A stretch of 64,000 bases of DNA from Halocatena salina (GCF_023115355.1 NZ_CP096022.1:1-64000); one strand, 5' to 3'. Counted from the first letter of the stretch, positions 1 to 8,780 are shown. Numbers and translations are program-made. The notes: a model not told the origin generated them from the letters alone.

Positions 1-30
1 CAAGCTACTAACTAGAAGGTGAATGCAACG

Positions 31-930
31 ATGACTGCTACAGACACCACGCCAGAAGTGATCGCCGTCTCGTTCCAAAAGGGCGGAACTGGAAAGACGT
101 TCACGTCGATGAACCTCGCTGGGGGACTCGCGGCTCGTGGCTTCGATGTCCTCTTAGTCGATTTCGATCCACAGGGAACACTAACCGCGAACCTTGGAAA
201 ACGAGAACAGTACTTCGATATAGATGCGCTATCGCTCGATGAAATCCTACTGGATCCGAAAAAATGGGAGCAGGTGACCGATCTCATCCAGACTGATCAC
301 GAGGAATTCGATTTCATTCCATCGAACCAATCATTTAATGGCAACAAAACGCCATTGGATTCAGCTGACGCTGGTGAGCATCGCTTCGGGCGACTTCTCA
401 AGCACATCGAACGGGACTATCATTACGTCGTGTGTGATTGCCCTCCTGATTTCTCACCTTATGCGAAAAATCCAGTGACAGCGGGGGAGAAAGTGGTCGT
501 ACCGATGATTCCAGAGACAGAAATGCCACACTCGGTCGACCTGCTGTTCGATCAGTACGATGTTCTCGAAATGATGCACGATTTGAACATCGAATATCCG
601 GCGTTTCTCATGACGTACACCTCAACCAAGATGACCAACGAAAACAAGCGTATCATCGAATGGTTCGAAGAGTCGTTCGACGAGAAGGGTATTATCACCG
701 ATCATCGAGCAGCGTTCGCGCGTGCGAAAAAAAGCCAAAACTCTGTTTACGCACATAGTGAATCGCTGCGAAACGACGAACTCGTACAGTACGACGAGCT
801 CGTACAACTCGTTTTAGAGCAGACATCACCACCATCTCTCGGGATCGATGTCGAAGCGGCAAAGAACACGTCCGTAGATGAGATTCGTCGCCAGCCGGAT
901 GAGGCCCACGAACAGCCAGCAAACGCATGA
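31..930 (+). CDS. parA: ParA/Soj-family partition ATPase
   Basis: Cytoplasmic ATPase of the ParA/MinD family that drives segregation of plasmids or chromosomes. A deviant Walker A motif (KGGTGKT, residues 17-23) lies near the N terminus, followed by LLVDFDPQG (about 41-49) and a Walker B-like VVCDCPPDF stretch near residue 135. About 300 residues is normal for the family. I chose the ATG at 31 over an upstream GTG at 19 because AAGGTGA sits 8 bases before it as a ribosome-binding site. The next gene overlaps by an ATGA, so the two are co-translated. With the nearby Orc1/Cdc6 origin this fits a replicon maintenance region. Family assignment is firm; which replicon it partitions is inferred. 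Confidence 0.93.
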   Translation: MTATDTTPEVIAVSFQKGGTGKTFTSMNLAGGLAARGFDVLLVDFDPQGTLTANLGKREQYFDIDALSLDEILLDPKKWEQVTDLIQTDHEEFDFIPSNQSFNGNKTPLDSADAGEHRFGRLLKHIERDYHYVVCDCPPDFSPYAKNPVTAGEKVVVPMIPETEMPHSVDLLFDQYDVLEMMHDLNIEYPAFLMTYTSTKMTNENKRIIEWFEESFDEKGIITDHRAAFARAKKSQNSVYAHSESLRNDELVQYDELVQLVLEQTSPPSLGIDVEAAKNTSVDEIRRQPDEAHEQPANA

Positions 931-1382
931 GTGACAGCGAGCCAGAAGACGAGTTCGAGAGCCAGCTCTCGAACGTCGGAAGCAGAACCAAAGAGAAACT
1001 CTCGGAAGCCGAGCGCAGAAAGGCCGAGAAACTCGGCGTATCGCCCGCAACGACCACCAGCGACGAGACCACTGAGACGAACGAGCAAAAGCCAGCGACG
1101 GGACCGACCAGCCAAGCTGGTGCTGTCGATCACCACGAATACCCGAATCCAGACAAAAAACAGGGATCGCTCTCGGACGTGTATGAGAAGACCAACGTGT
1201 TCTGGTCGCCACCTGTGAAAGCGGCGATGAACGAGCTCTGGACTGATATCGACTATGAATGGAAAAAATCCCACGATTCAGAGATAGAGAAACACTGGGA
1301 CTTCTATCTGGCATGCTTTCGTGTGCTCCTCGAAAACGAAGACCTCATTCGTGAGGAACTCGGAATGGATACTGAAAAGTAA
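927..1382 (+). CDS. Small acidic protein coupled to parA
   Basis: A 151-residue charged protein whose ATG overlaps the parA stop codon (ATGA), the arrangement typical of a partition partner. Residues 1-80 are low-complexity and rich in Glu, Ser, Lys and Thr. The C-terminal half (from about residue 90, VYEKTNVFWSPPVKAAMNELW) looks folded, with aromatic residues and predicted helices. I see no ParB nuclease-like or HTH motif, so I do not call it ParB. Function is unknown; a role as ParA accessory or centromere-binding protein is inferred from position alone. Confidence 0.75.
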   Translation: MSDSEPEDEFESQLSNVGSRTKEKLSEAERRKAEKLGVSPATTTSDETTETNEQKPATGPTSQAGAVDHHEYPNPDKKQGSLSDVYEKTNVFWSPPVKAAMNELWTDIDYEWKKSHDSEIEKHWDFYLACFRVLLENEDLIREELGMDTEK

Positions 1383-1433
1383 TCTGTGAGATCAGACTAA
1401 ATCACAATATTTTCATTAATTTGAGGCACTTAG

Positions 1434-1577
1434 TTAGGCTGTCTCGCGTAGTCCACAGTCCCACATCAGGCGCGGGACCGGATAGCTCGCGTTACGGCCT
1501 GCGACCTGCACGTTCACCTCCTGTAAATCCGAAAACAGCACCCAGAAGTCGTCAATGCCTGAGACGGCGCAGCCGAT
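1434..1577 (-). pseudogene. Short coding remnant, unrecognised
   Basis: Between stop codons on the minus strand there are 47 sense codons with protein-like composition, containing DFWVLFSDLQEVNVQV and ending PRLMWDCGLRETA. There is no start codon and no match I recognise. It may be the 3' end of a lost gene or chance. Low confidence. Confidence 0.25.
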
Positions 1578-1607
1578 TTATCGATCGATCCCCTCAATAT
1601 CAGTGTC

Positions 1608-2729
1608 CTAACAGTCACTGTCAGAGCTGTCAGCATTAGTATCATCCACCTCAGCCCACTCCGGCGTGTACTGGTACCAGACACCGTCGTCACGGACCAC
1701 GTACACACCAGTCGCGGCATCTTCAATGACGCGATGATTGGAATCGAACGCGATATCGACGAGTCCTTCTAAAGACTCCACCTCGATCGTTGATCGGTCC
1801 GTGTCTGGGATCGTCCCTGTCGTAACCCAATCTTCGAACTCGGATCTGACCCTTTCATATCTGATATCTGTACGATCTGCCTCCGAAACGTCGAACCAGT
1901 CTTCTTCTCGTCCGTAGATGAGTCCGAGAAGAGCAAGGAGGGAAACGAGTAGCACAGCAGTCGATCCCACCTGTGTGAGTGTTTCAGGCTGGGTGGATAC
2001 CTCCACAGGTTGAATGATCGGCACCTCTTCCCTAGGGGTTCGAGTGGGTGAGACCACGACGTAATCCATCGTGCTGTTGATCGGAAGCGTGTAGTTGAAC
2101 GTCCGATTGACAGGGTACCCGTCGATCGTACCCGAAACTTCAGTCGTGACGAACACTTGCGTCCGAATATCTGCTATTTGATAGAGGGATTTGTGTTCTT
2201 GATGAAGATCCCGTTTGCGGTCGCGGAGTCGGTCTGCATCGATGGAGAACGATGTGTTCTTCATTTCCCCTGCTTGGAGTTCGGTCACGTCGGCAGCGAT
2301 CGGACGTTTGTTCTGCCAAATGCGTCGTTGGATAACATCTTCTGTTTTGTCATCTTTCTCTTCGTAGTGAGCGAAATCGACGATTCGTGCTTCCGTCGAC
2401 ACCGTTGCGTTTCCGGATGCTCCACCAAGTTGGAACCAAAACGTCCCGTTGAGTGTCGGCGTTGAGTTCGTTATATAAAACATTCTATCATTACGGACGT
2501 CACCCTTGTCGAACACTAGGGAATCGTTGATGACTGTACCGCTGTGATTGAATCCACCATTGACTCCCCACGAGTCGACAGGACGGTGTTCGACGTGTGA
2601 GCCAGGAGAGAGTACTGTCGAGTACGTTGCCCAAGCACCTCCAGCTGCGATGATGGCAAGGACGATCGCAACCACGAAAAAGTAATCGTCGATCAGTACC
2701 TTGAGCCGTGTTTGTCGATTCGAATCCAT
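1608..2729 (-). CDS. DUF5305 membrane protein
   Basis: A 373-residue protein with an N-terminal membrane helix (about 16-38), a long extracellular region with many Asn-X-Ser/Thr sites, a second membrane helix near 245-268, and a cytoplasmic tail. This is the layout of haloarchaeal DUF5305 proteins, which recur next to SipW-type signal peptidases and DUF1102-like secreted proteins. It lies 30 bases after the signal peptidase gene on the same strand and is probably the last gene of that operon. No catalytic motif is visible. A role in handling or anchoring the secreted proteins is inferred from context only. Confidence 0.8.
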   Translation of the reverse strand: MDSNRQTRLKVLIDDYFFVVAIVLAIIAAGGAWATYSTVLSPGSHVEHRPVDSWGVNGGFNHSGTVINDSLVFDKGDVRNDRMFYITNSTPTLNGTFWFQLGGASGNATVSTEARIVDFAHYEEKDDKTEDVIQRRIWQNKRPIAADVTELQAGEMKNTSFSIDADRLRDRKRDLHQEHKSLYQIADIRTQVFVTTEVSGTIDGYPVNRTFNYTLPINSTMDYVVVSPTRTPREEVPIIQPVEVSTQPETLTQVGSTAVLLVSLLALLGLIYGREEDWFDVSEADRTDIRYERVRSEFEDWVTTGTIPDTDRSTIEVESLEGLVDIAFDSNHRVIEDAATGVYVVRDDGVWYQYTPEWAEVDDTNADSSDSDC

Positions 2730-2759
2730 CGTTTTAAATTTCCATTAGATGGTGCATGT

Positions 2760-3925
2760 TCAGAATTTCAGTCGTCGTTTGATGCTCCGTAGGAGTGAAT
2801 TCCGACTCTGACGTGGCCGGAGATAGCCACGTCCGAGAAGTGGTATCGCTACAGCCAGAAACGCTCCGAGTACAACCGCGTCGATGACGATCACCGGTAG
2901 CCATGGATGCAGACGATACAGAACGTCGATCCACGACGGAGGCAAGATAGCCAAATACCGGCGTTCGTTGACATACCGGGGTAATATCCTATTTCTTCTG
3001 GGGCTGAGAGCTCGATACTAACCGTTTGTCGATCACCTGGTCCTACGATCACGTTCTCATCTGGGGTTTTGACACCCTCACTAGCCGGATCAAGGTAAGT
3101 CACGACCGGTACGATCCCCCCATTTGGAACACTGTAATTGAGCTGTTCGGTCTGGCCACTAGCGATGACAGAGGGACCACTGGAGTCTTGATCGACACTG
3201 ACAACATCGAATTCCTGTATACCACCAGGAACGATCATCGTAGCCGTCAACGAAGCGATGAGTACGCCGCCGAGAGCGAGCGCGATTGCTAATTTCGGTA
3301 TCCGACGGGTACGTTTGCGTTTACGCTTTCGTTTCCGTCGTCGCGCTCTCGATCCCTCACCCTCAGCGAACACACTCACGATGTAAAGGAGGATACCAGC
3401 ACCGAACAGCAGGTACGAGAGTCCTTGCGTGCCCAATAACGATCGCGTTCCTAACGCGATCGCTATCGAACGCTGCATATTCGTGACTGTGTCTCGGATA
3501 GCGGTGAACGCTGTCCCGAGCTGTGGGATCACGATCGGGTTATTACCGATGAGGATCGCTTTGCCGACGATCTGATGGCTCTTGACGAGAGGTTCACCAC
3601 CTTCCTGATCGGTGAACGGGTTGTTATCACCTCGAGTAACCACCCCACGGCCCGTCTTCTCAACAACCCGATGTGTCGTGAGACCTCCGTTATCATCGTT
3701 GAGCGTTTTGGCATTGAAGACGACGATGTCGCCTTCCTCAACGGAGCCAGTGACCATAGAAGGGAGTACGAGGTACCCATCACCAGTCGACAACGTTGAT
3801 TCCATGCTGTCACTAGTGACGTACGCCAGTAACACCGGCTGTCCGATGAACTGTCCCACCGCAATAGCGACGACGGCGAGAACGAGAACGATCTGTAGTG
3901 CCGACCCAACCTTGTTCCGAACCAT
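2760..3925 (-). CDS. SipW-type signal peptidase I, frameshifted near 2978-2981
   Basis: Membrane signal peptidase of the archaeal/ER type. The catalytic Ser is in SDSM (Ser40), with THRVV (His85) and RGDNN (Asp100) as the His and Asp sites. Membrane helices lie at about 8-33 and 163-186, then a very basic linker and another helix, then an extracellular segment. The frame beginning at 3925 runs off after GYYP into unrelated sequence. Adding one C at the CCCC run (2978-2981, minus strand) restores RYVNERRYLAILPP and a final membrane helix (PWLPVIVIDAVV) ending at 2760, as expected for haloarchaeal homologues. The break is a real mutation or a homopolymer sequencing error. It probably processes the adjacent DUF1102-like proteins. 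Confidence 0.85.
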
Positions 3926-3993
3926 TCTATGCTACGAATATATCATATTTTCCATAGTATGCTGTCCGAGATGGCTACTACGGAACCTGTCAC

Positions 3994-4593
3994 TCATGGT
4001 CGTAAGGGCTGTGTCGTTGTGTTTATCGATCCGGTTTGGGAGGTACCACCTGCACACGTGACCGGGACCGAGTGCTCGGTCGAGGCGGAGAGTCCCGACC
4101 CTGTTGCCTCGATTGAGACGTTAACCGTCTCTGTCTCACCCGTTAGAGAGTTACATTCGACGGTAGCCATCAACTGACTAGAATCTCCTGAAGGGATCGA
4201 CTCGTCTGGAACAGTCGGATTTCGAACTGTAACATCCCCTGTATGATTCTCAGAAACAGAGACCTCGATTGACGTGAGTGATGTGGAAAAACGATTCGTA
4301 ATCGTTCCAAGAACGACTTGTGTATTATTACTACTGTTTCCCATACTGTTCCCTAACATCCTGTTCTGTCCGATCAGAGGAAGCTGTCCAAGCGAATAAT
4401 CGACTCCGGTTTGGGACACCGTCGGATCTGCAGCTTCGATCTCGAGGTATGCTGATTCGTCCGCAACATCGACGGACGTCTGTTGTTCTGTGGTTACACT
4501 GGTGAATGCTCCCGTTCCAGTTATCACGAGAATGAGACTACCAACGACTAGAGCTACACTGAAATATCTGAGTCTGGAACTGTTTCGTCTCAT
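3994..4593 (-). CDS. DUF1102-like secreted protein
   Basis: A 199-residue exported protein. The signal sequence (residues 9-30, ending in GTGAF) is followed by TSVTTEQQTSVDVADESAYLEI, the start typical of haloarchaeal DUF1102 proteins that resemble TasA/camelysin substrates of SipW peptidases. The rest is Ser/Thr/Asn-rich with several possible N-glycosylation sites and a predicted beta-sandwich. Its ATG overlaps the end of the upstream HTH gene (ATGA) and the signal peptidase follows, so the cleaving enzyme is encoded alongside its likely substrate. Fibre or surface-matrix function is inference. Confidence 0.8.
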   Translation of the reverse strand: MRRNSSRLRYFSVALVVGSLILVITGTGAFTSVTTEQQTSVDVADESAYLEIEAADPTVSQTGVDYSLGQLPLIGQNRMLGNSMGNSSNNTQVVLGTITNRFSTSLTSIEVSVSENHTGDVTVRNPTVPDESIPSGDSSQLMATVECNSLTGETETVNVSIEATGSGLSASTEHSVPVTCAGGTSQTGSINTTTQPLRP

Positions 4594-5152
4594 GGGTTGT
4601 ACTTCACCTCCGGAGGTGTTCTATGACTACCGAGATGCATCGTCCGGCTTCGGTAAGTGTGGATGAGACCGGATATCGTGATCACGAAGCTGAACAACAG
4701 TGACCATCCCTGAACAGAGATAGCAGTCAACGGCCATGCATTGATCATCGTTATCGCCAATAGTACCACACAACTAACCAGTCCGATGCCGAGATAATAC
4801 ATACTCCACGGGATGGTACGCTCGGGACGACCTCAAGGTAGATATCTAGCGTCTCCAGCCGTTCAGTTACCTCGATATCGCCACTGGTAACGGAAAAGTC
4901 GATAACATCGGCTTCATCAAGCGCCGGGAGATGTGTCTGTTGAAGCGATGTGTACGCACGCTTTCTCTGTCGTGCTGTCACTTGTTCAACTGGAATTCCA
5001 GCTTCCCATGCAGCGATCTGTTCGGCAAGCTCACTCAGTTGAGTACATTTGTTGTGAGTAAGATATCTGATTGCCCACCGTCGTCGACGATTTCCGAGGA
5101 GTTGAAACAGCGTATCCTTTGTGAACGATGTGTCTGCCGGTTTGATATTCAT
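4590..5152 (-). CDS. DUF7344-type winged-helix membrane regulator, frameshifted near 4824-4826
   Basis: The N-terminal part (LFQLLGNRRRRWAIRYL, then RQRKRAYTSLQQTHLPALDEADVI) is the winged-helix domain of haloarchaeal DUF7344 regulators. The frame then runs into unrelated sequence after YLEVVP. Restoring one C at the CCC run (4824-4826) continues as PERTIPWSMYYLGIG and two membrane helices ending at 4590, the normal layout for this family. I start at the ATG at 5152; ATGs at 5185 and 5206 are alternatives. It is the first gene of the signal peptidase operon and is coupled to the next gene by ATGA, so it probably regulates the cluster. Frameshift status needs read-level confirmation. Confidence 0.75.
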
Positions 5153-5526
5153 ACCTTCTCGTGCCTGCGAGTATCCTTGATTCATGCATGACTGCGTGAG
5201 CAACAACTGACCGACGTAGGTCAGCCGTCTAGAGGGCGACTCATCGGATATGATGGTTCAACCCCAATGATATTTAAGGCTATCGATAGTTCATTCGGTT
5301 TCTAGTTTAGTTCTATTACGTTACTATATACTCACGGATAGATATGATGTCCATAAGGTACAGAATCGGCTGTGAACTATCGTAAACTGAATAGAATCCG
5401 TTTTCAAGCAATGCTTGAAAATCTTCAAGCACACCAATACAAAGTATCCCCCAGCCTTGGGGTTACGTAGGATCCCACACTGATACACATCTGACTGTGG
5501 GTGACAACAGGTAACTAAAACGATTC
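5153..5526. promoter_or_regulatory. Divergent intergenic region with two inverted repeats
   Basis: No gene seen. It separates the minus-strand export operon from the plus-strand DUF1102-like gene. Two dyads stand out: CGATAGTTCA at 5284-5293 pairs with TGAACTATCG at 5373-5382, and TTTTCAAGC / GCTTGAAAA at 5401-5421 with a 3-base centre, followed by another TTCAAGC at 5424-5430. The latter looks like an operator for a dimeric regulator, possibly the HTH protein of the operon. This is inference. Confidence 0.45.
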
Positions 5527-6090
5527 ATGTACGTACCACGAGGAAAATTCTTGGCGTTGGTTATGATCGTCGTTGCGGCGTCTCTGGTTACAGCCACGGG
5601 CGCCTTCTCAAGTGTGCAAGCCGAACGGACGGCCGAAGTCAATGTGGTAGGTGACGAAAACGCGTATCTCGGTCTCACGGGAACCAGTCCGTTCGCAGAA
5701 GAGAACGAGCAAACCGGAGAGTTGGAGATCAACTTTGACGCGGATCATAAGACAGACAAAGGTGGTAAGGGCGTCAATCCCAGATCCGTCACTGCCTTCG
5801 ACAACGTCTTTACCATCACCAATCAGGGTACAAAAGAGGTAGATGTCACAGTGAAAGGCGGCACTGAGGAAGACATCTCCATCTACGATGGTGAGACTGG
5901 TAAGGCTATCGAAGGGAAGAGAATCATCCCCGGAGAAAGCATTCAGGTCGGTCTCGAGATCGATGCCTCCGATAAAACGAAGTCGGATGACACGTTCACC
6001 GAAGAGATCACGATTTCGGCAAACAGTCCGAATGCTAATAATACCGTGAGCCTTCCGAACGCAAGTTCGAGCAACCCCGGTACAAACTAA
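5527..6090 (+). CDS. DUF1102-like secreted protein
   Basis: A 187-residue exported protein with a signal segment (MYVPRGKFLALVMIVVAASL, ending near ATGAFSSVQA) followed by RTAEVNVVGDENAYLGL, the hallmark start of DUF1102/TasA-like haloarchaeal proteins. The remainder reads as beta-strands (FDNVFTITNQGTKEVDVTVKG). It lies divergently from the signal peptidase operon and is a plausible second substrate of that peptidase. A hairpin-plus-T-run follows the stop codon. Surface-filament or matrix function is inferred. Confidence 0.8.
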   Translation: MYVPRGKFLALVMIVVAASLVTATGAFSSVQAERTAEVNVVGDENAYLGLTGTSPFAEENEQTGELEINFDADHKTDKGGKGVNPRSVTAFDNVFTITNQGTKEVDVTVKGGTEEDISIYDGETGKAIEGKRIIPGESIQVGLEIDASDKTKSDDTFTEEITISANSPNANNTVSLPNASSSNPGTN

Positions 6091-6107
6091 TCTAAAGCGT
6101 AAGAAAG

Positions 6108-6127
6108 CTGTTCTATAACAGTTTTTT
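6108..6127 (+). terminator. Hairpin and T-run after the DUF1102-like gene
   Basis: Stem CTGTT (6108-6112) pairs with AACAG (6117-6121) across a 4-base loop, followed directly by six Ts. It sits 17 bases after the stop codon at 6090. Confidence 0.5.
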
Positions 6128-6272
6128 CGGGTTTTATGGACGAATCCGCTCGGATGACGAGACTGCTGTATTTTATTCGATGCCAGTGACCACCCCTCGT
6201 TTTGACGGTGACCAGTAGACCCTTTCGACGAGCCCGTCTCTGACGTGCTCGTTAGGACCACGAAACCCACGA

Positions 6273-6299
6273 CTCCCACACCCCTCTATCGATGTGTTC
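6273..6299 (+). repeat. Origin recognition box 1
   Basis: Right-facing copy reading CTCCCACACCCCTCTATCGA then TGTGTTC. Identical over 27 bases to the copy 62 bases downstream. Confidence 0.85.
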
Positions 6300-6334
6300 A
6301 CGGCTTGAATCGTACCGTACTCCTACCGCTTCCA

Positions 6335-6361
6335 CTCCCACACCCCTCTATCGATGTGTTC
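6335..6361 (+). repeat. Origin recognition box 2
   Basis: Right-facing, identical over 27 bases to box 1. Confidence 0.85.
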
Positions 6362-6539
6362 GACCGACCGAGAGAGGGGCGTGAGAAAACAGAGACCACG
6401 CACACCGACGATCTAAGACGGGGGAACACGGTGAAAACAGTGGATTCAAGCGGTATAACCAGCGATTCTGCTAGTTAGTTCGAAGTCAACGTCATAACTA
6501 GCAGTGACTGCAGCGAACTCGATGTTGCTAGTAACACTA

Positions 6540-6690
6540 TCACTTAGAATTATCCTAACTACTACTCTACTAGGTTATTTTATATTTTATCTATTCTGTT
6601 CTTTATCGTCTATATTTTACCTATTATATACTTATATTTGTTAATTATCATTGTAATATTATTAACATATTCTAGGGGTGGCGTAATATA
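6540..6690. other. AT-rich candidate DNA unwinding element
   Basis: Almost entirely A and T between the right-facing and left-facing origin boxes. A second such stretch lies at 6725-6870 between boxes 3 and 4. No coding sequence is seen in either. Confidence 0.6.
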
Positions 6691-6694
6691 CGCA

Positions 6695-6721
6695 GAACAC
6701 ATCGATAGAGGGGTGTGGGAG
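6695..6721 (-). repeat. Origin recognition box 3
   Basis: Left-facing and the exact reverse complement of boxes 1 and 2 over 27 bases. Preceded by TACGCA, as is box 4. Confidence 0.85.
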
Positions 6722-6910
6722 TGGTAGATAAATACGATGTGGATAACAGCAATAATATCTACTACAATATAATATTTCATATATTATTTATTGTAGTATG
6801 TGTTGTACTATGTAATATAATATATTTACATAATATAAATTATAATTATAATGATATGGACTATTATACTGATTGATACACCGTTCTTCCCTCCCCCCAC
6901 TCAGTACGCA

Positions 6911-6932
6911 GAACACATCGATAGAGGGGTGT
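6911..6932 (-). repeat. Origin recognition box 4
   Basis: Left-facing. Matches the core from GAACAC through GGGGTGT but lacks the G-run extension (GGGAG) seen in boxes 1-3. Confidence 0.85.
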
Positions 6933-7083
6933 CTCTCACTAGCTTTCAACGCTAACACTTCGTTAGTCGTTGGCATTAGCTCATACAGTTCCTATTCAAA
7001 CTTCCAAGAGAGGAGGCGAGTATCGATTCATCCAGCAAATCACACTTCGATAAAGGTGAGGAACCTTTTTGATCACTCCCTGT

Positions 7084-8508
7084 ATGGTTCCTCACATGGA
7101 TTCTGATGACTCCCAGATACCCACTGAGACGGAATCATCTGAGAACGAGTTACCCACTGACACTAACCATTCGACAGCCGAAGTGGCAACGTCCACAGAT
7201 ACCTCGGAGCAGTCATCACAGTCCATCGAAGAGATGCTACTTGAATTCGACGAACAGGATGGATTGATTCGTGACCGATCTCTTCTCGACCCAAACTACG
7301 TGGTCGAAGAAGACCGAATCGTCGGCCGTGATAAGCAACTTCAGGAAGTAACGAAAATGCTCCGTGTCGCTCTTGGAAACAACCGTCCACCTAATCTCTT
7401 TCTTTATGGTCCATCCGGAACAGGAAAGTCGCTTATAATGAAAGCTGTCTGCAAAAATATTCACAAAATATGTGAATCACGGGATATAAAATTTGGAACG
7501 GTAGAAGTGAATTGCCAAGATTTGGATACATTGAACATTGCAGTTTATGAACTGGCGGAGCAATCCGCGAACGAGGCGGGTGTAGATGTCGAAGTCCCAA
7601 AGCACGGTGTGGCAACGAAAGAAAAATGGGATGAACTCTACCGCATCGTCAACGAGAATTTCGATTCGGTGGTGTTCGTACTCGATGAACTCGATATGCT
7701 CGTCGGTCGTCGGGACAAGCAGGATCCCGCCTTTTCTCGACTCCTGTATCAACTCTCCCGGGCAGGAGCCAACGATGATCTGACCGCTTACATCTCCGTC
7801 GTTGCAATATCGAACGACACGAAGATGATGGAATCGGTTGGAAGCCGCGCTCTGAGCTCGTTTACTCCCGAAGATGTGCACTTCGATGACTACGATGCGA
7901 GACAGCTGCAGGCGATTCTTCGTCGACGGCAAGATGCGTTTCATGAGGGAGTGGTCGACAGTGGTGTGATACCCCTTGCAGCAGCGGTCGCGGCCCAAAC
8001 CCACGGCGATGCAAGGAAGGCGATCGATCTAATGCGTGTTGCTGGTGAGCTCGCAGAGCGCGAGGGAGATGATGGTATCCGCGAGGAACACGTCCGACAG
8101 GCCCAAGATAAAGTGGAAAAGAATCGTGTTTTGGAAGTCGTCCGTGGTATCAGTACCCAGAAGAAGATCTGCTTGTACGCGACGGCAGCTGTCGCAGCAC
8201 AAACCGCTGACGGGGCTGCTCGGAGTACGACGGGATATCGTGTGTATCAGTATCTGACGGACGCGATCGATGTCGATCAATATTACCAGGAAACATACGT
8301 AAATAAAATGAAAGAGTTGACTACGTATTCTCTTCTCGACTTCGAACGACGGAGTCACGGTCCCAGCTCCGGGATGTTTCTCGAATTCCAGTTCGGTGAG
8401 CAGCCGGAAACGATTTTGGAAACGCTTCGTGAAGATTCACGAATCGATATGATTTCGAATCATGAAGTTGAGTCAGTTGTCAAAGCACAGATCCAGAACG
8501 AAACGTAG
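7084..8508 (+). CDS. orc1/cdc6: Orc1/Cdc6 replication initiator
   Basis: AAA+ ATPase that binds origin boxes and recruits the MCM helicase. Walker A GPSGTGKS is at about residues 109-116 and Walker B VLDELD at about 199-204. A sensor-2 type motif (HGDARKAIDLM) follows, and the C-terminal winged-helix DNA-binding domain is near 365-474. The N-terminal 60 residues are an acidic Ser/Thr-rich extension. ATG at 7084 or 7096 are both plausible starts; the TTG at 7069 is less likely. Being bracketed by ORB clusters on both sides indicates it serves its own origin. Confidence 0.93.
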   Translation: MVPHMDSDDSQIPTETESSENELPTDTNHSTAEVATSTDTSEQSSQSIEEMLLEFDEQDGLIRDRSLLDPNYVVEEDRIVGRDKQLQEVTKMLRVALGNNRPPNLFLYGPSGTGKSLIMKAVCKNIHKICESRDIKFGTVEVNCQDLDTLNIAVYELAEQSANEAGVDVEVPKHGVATKEKWDELYRIVNENFDSVVFVLDELDMLVGRRDKQDPAFSRLLYQLSRAGANDDLTAYISVVAISNDTKMMESVGSRALSSFTPEDVHFDDYDARQLQAILRRRQDAFHEGVVDSGVIPLAAAVAAQTHGDARKAIDLMRVAGELAEREGDDGIREEHVRQAQDKVEKNRVLEVVRGISTQKKICLYATAAVAAQTADGAARSTTGYRVYQYLTDAIDVDQYYQETYVNKMKELTTYSLLDFERRSHGPSSGMFLEFQFGEQPETILETLREDSRIDMISNHEVESVVKAQIQNET

Positions 8509-8535
8509 ACGATATATTATTGAGAGTCATCTAAA

Positions 8536-8560
8536 GACACCCCTCTATCGATGTGTGTCC
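8536..8560 (+). repeat. Origin recognition box 5
   Basis: Right-facing core GACACCCCTCTATCGATGTG followed by TGTCC, 28 bases after the cdc6 stop codon. Confidence 0.8.
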
Positions 8561-8569
8561 TTTCCTATG

Positions 8570-8590
8570 GACACCCCCTTATCGATCTGT
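8570..8590 (+). repeat. Degenerate origin box 6
   Basis: Right-facing and imperfect: GACACCCCCTTATCGATCTG then T, 9 bases after box 5. It keeps the ATCGAT centre but has substitutions on both sides. Confidence 0.5.
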
Positions 8591-8697
8591 AAACGGTTGT
8601 TTATCCGCTTTTTTATTTTATAGAATGAAGTAATAATTTCCTAAAGCACATGAATGATTCCTTGTCGCGAGAACTGTGGTCGGTTTCTGTTCCGTTC

Positions 8698-8722
8698 ACA
8701 CATCGATAGAGGTGTGTGGGAG
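8698..8722 (-). repeat. Origin recognition box 7
   Basis: Left-facing ACACATCGATAGAGG with TGTGTGGGAG. One G of the GGGG core is replaced by T. Confidence 0.75.
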
Positions 8723-8758
8723 TATGCTCAGATAGGGTGGGGACATCCGAACAGGGTT

Positions 8759-8780
8759 ACACATCGATAGAGGGGTGTCT
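8759..8780 (-). repeat. Origin recognition box 8
   Basis: Left-facing full core ACACATCGATAGAGGGGTGT, closing the downstream cluster. Confidence 0.8.

Larger units (their letters stand above)
6273..8780. other. Replication origin: Orc1/Cdc6 gene flanked by two inverted ORB clusters
   Basis: At least seven good copies of an origin recognition box with core CACCCCTCTATCGATGTGT, plus one degenerate copy, surround the orc1/cdc6 gene. Upstream, two boxes point right (6273-6299, 6335-6361) and two point left (6695-6721, 6911-6932), enclosing about 330 bases of very AT-rich DNA (6540-6690 and 6725-6870) that would serve as the unwinding element. Downstream, two right-facing boxes (8536-8590) and two left-facing boxes (8698-8780) form a second inverted set. 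Inverted ORBs around an AT-rich stretch next to cdc6 is the standard haloarchaeal origin layout. Activity is inferred, not shown. Confidence 0.88.

Noticed and set aside
747-1314. Several minus-strand frames opposite parA and its partner
   Set aside because: Arg/Ser/Trp-rich composition, and overlap with clearly coding plus-strand genes.
6091-8780. CRISPR array
   Set aside because: The repeats vary in orientation and spacing and share an origin-box core with AT-rich DNA between, so they are origin boxes and not CRISPR repeats.
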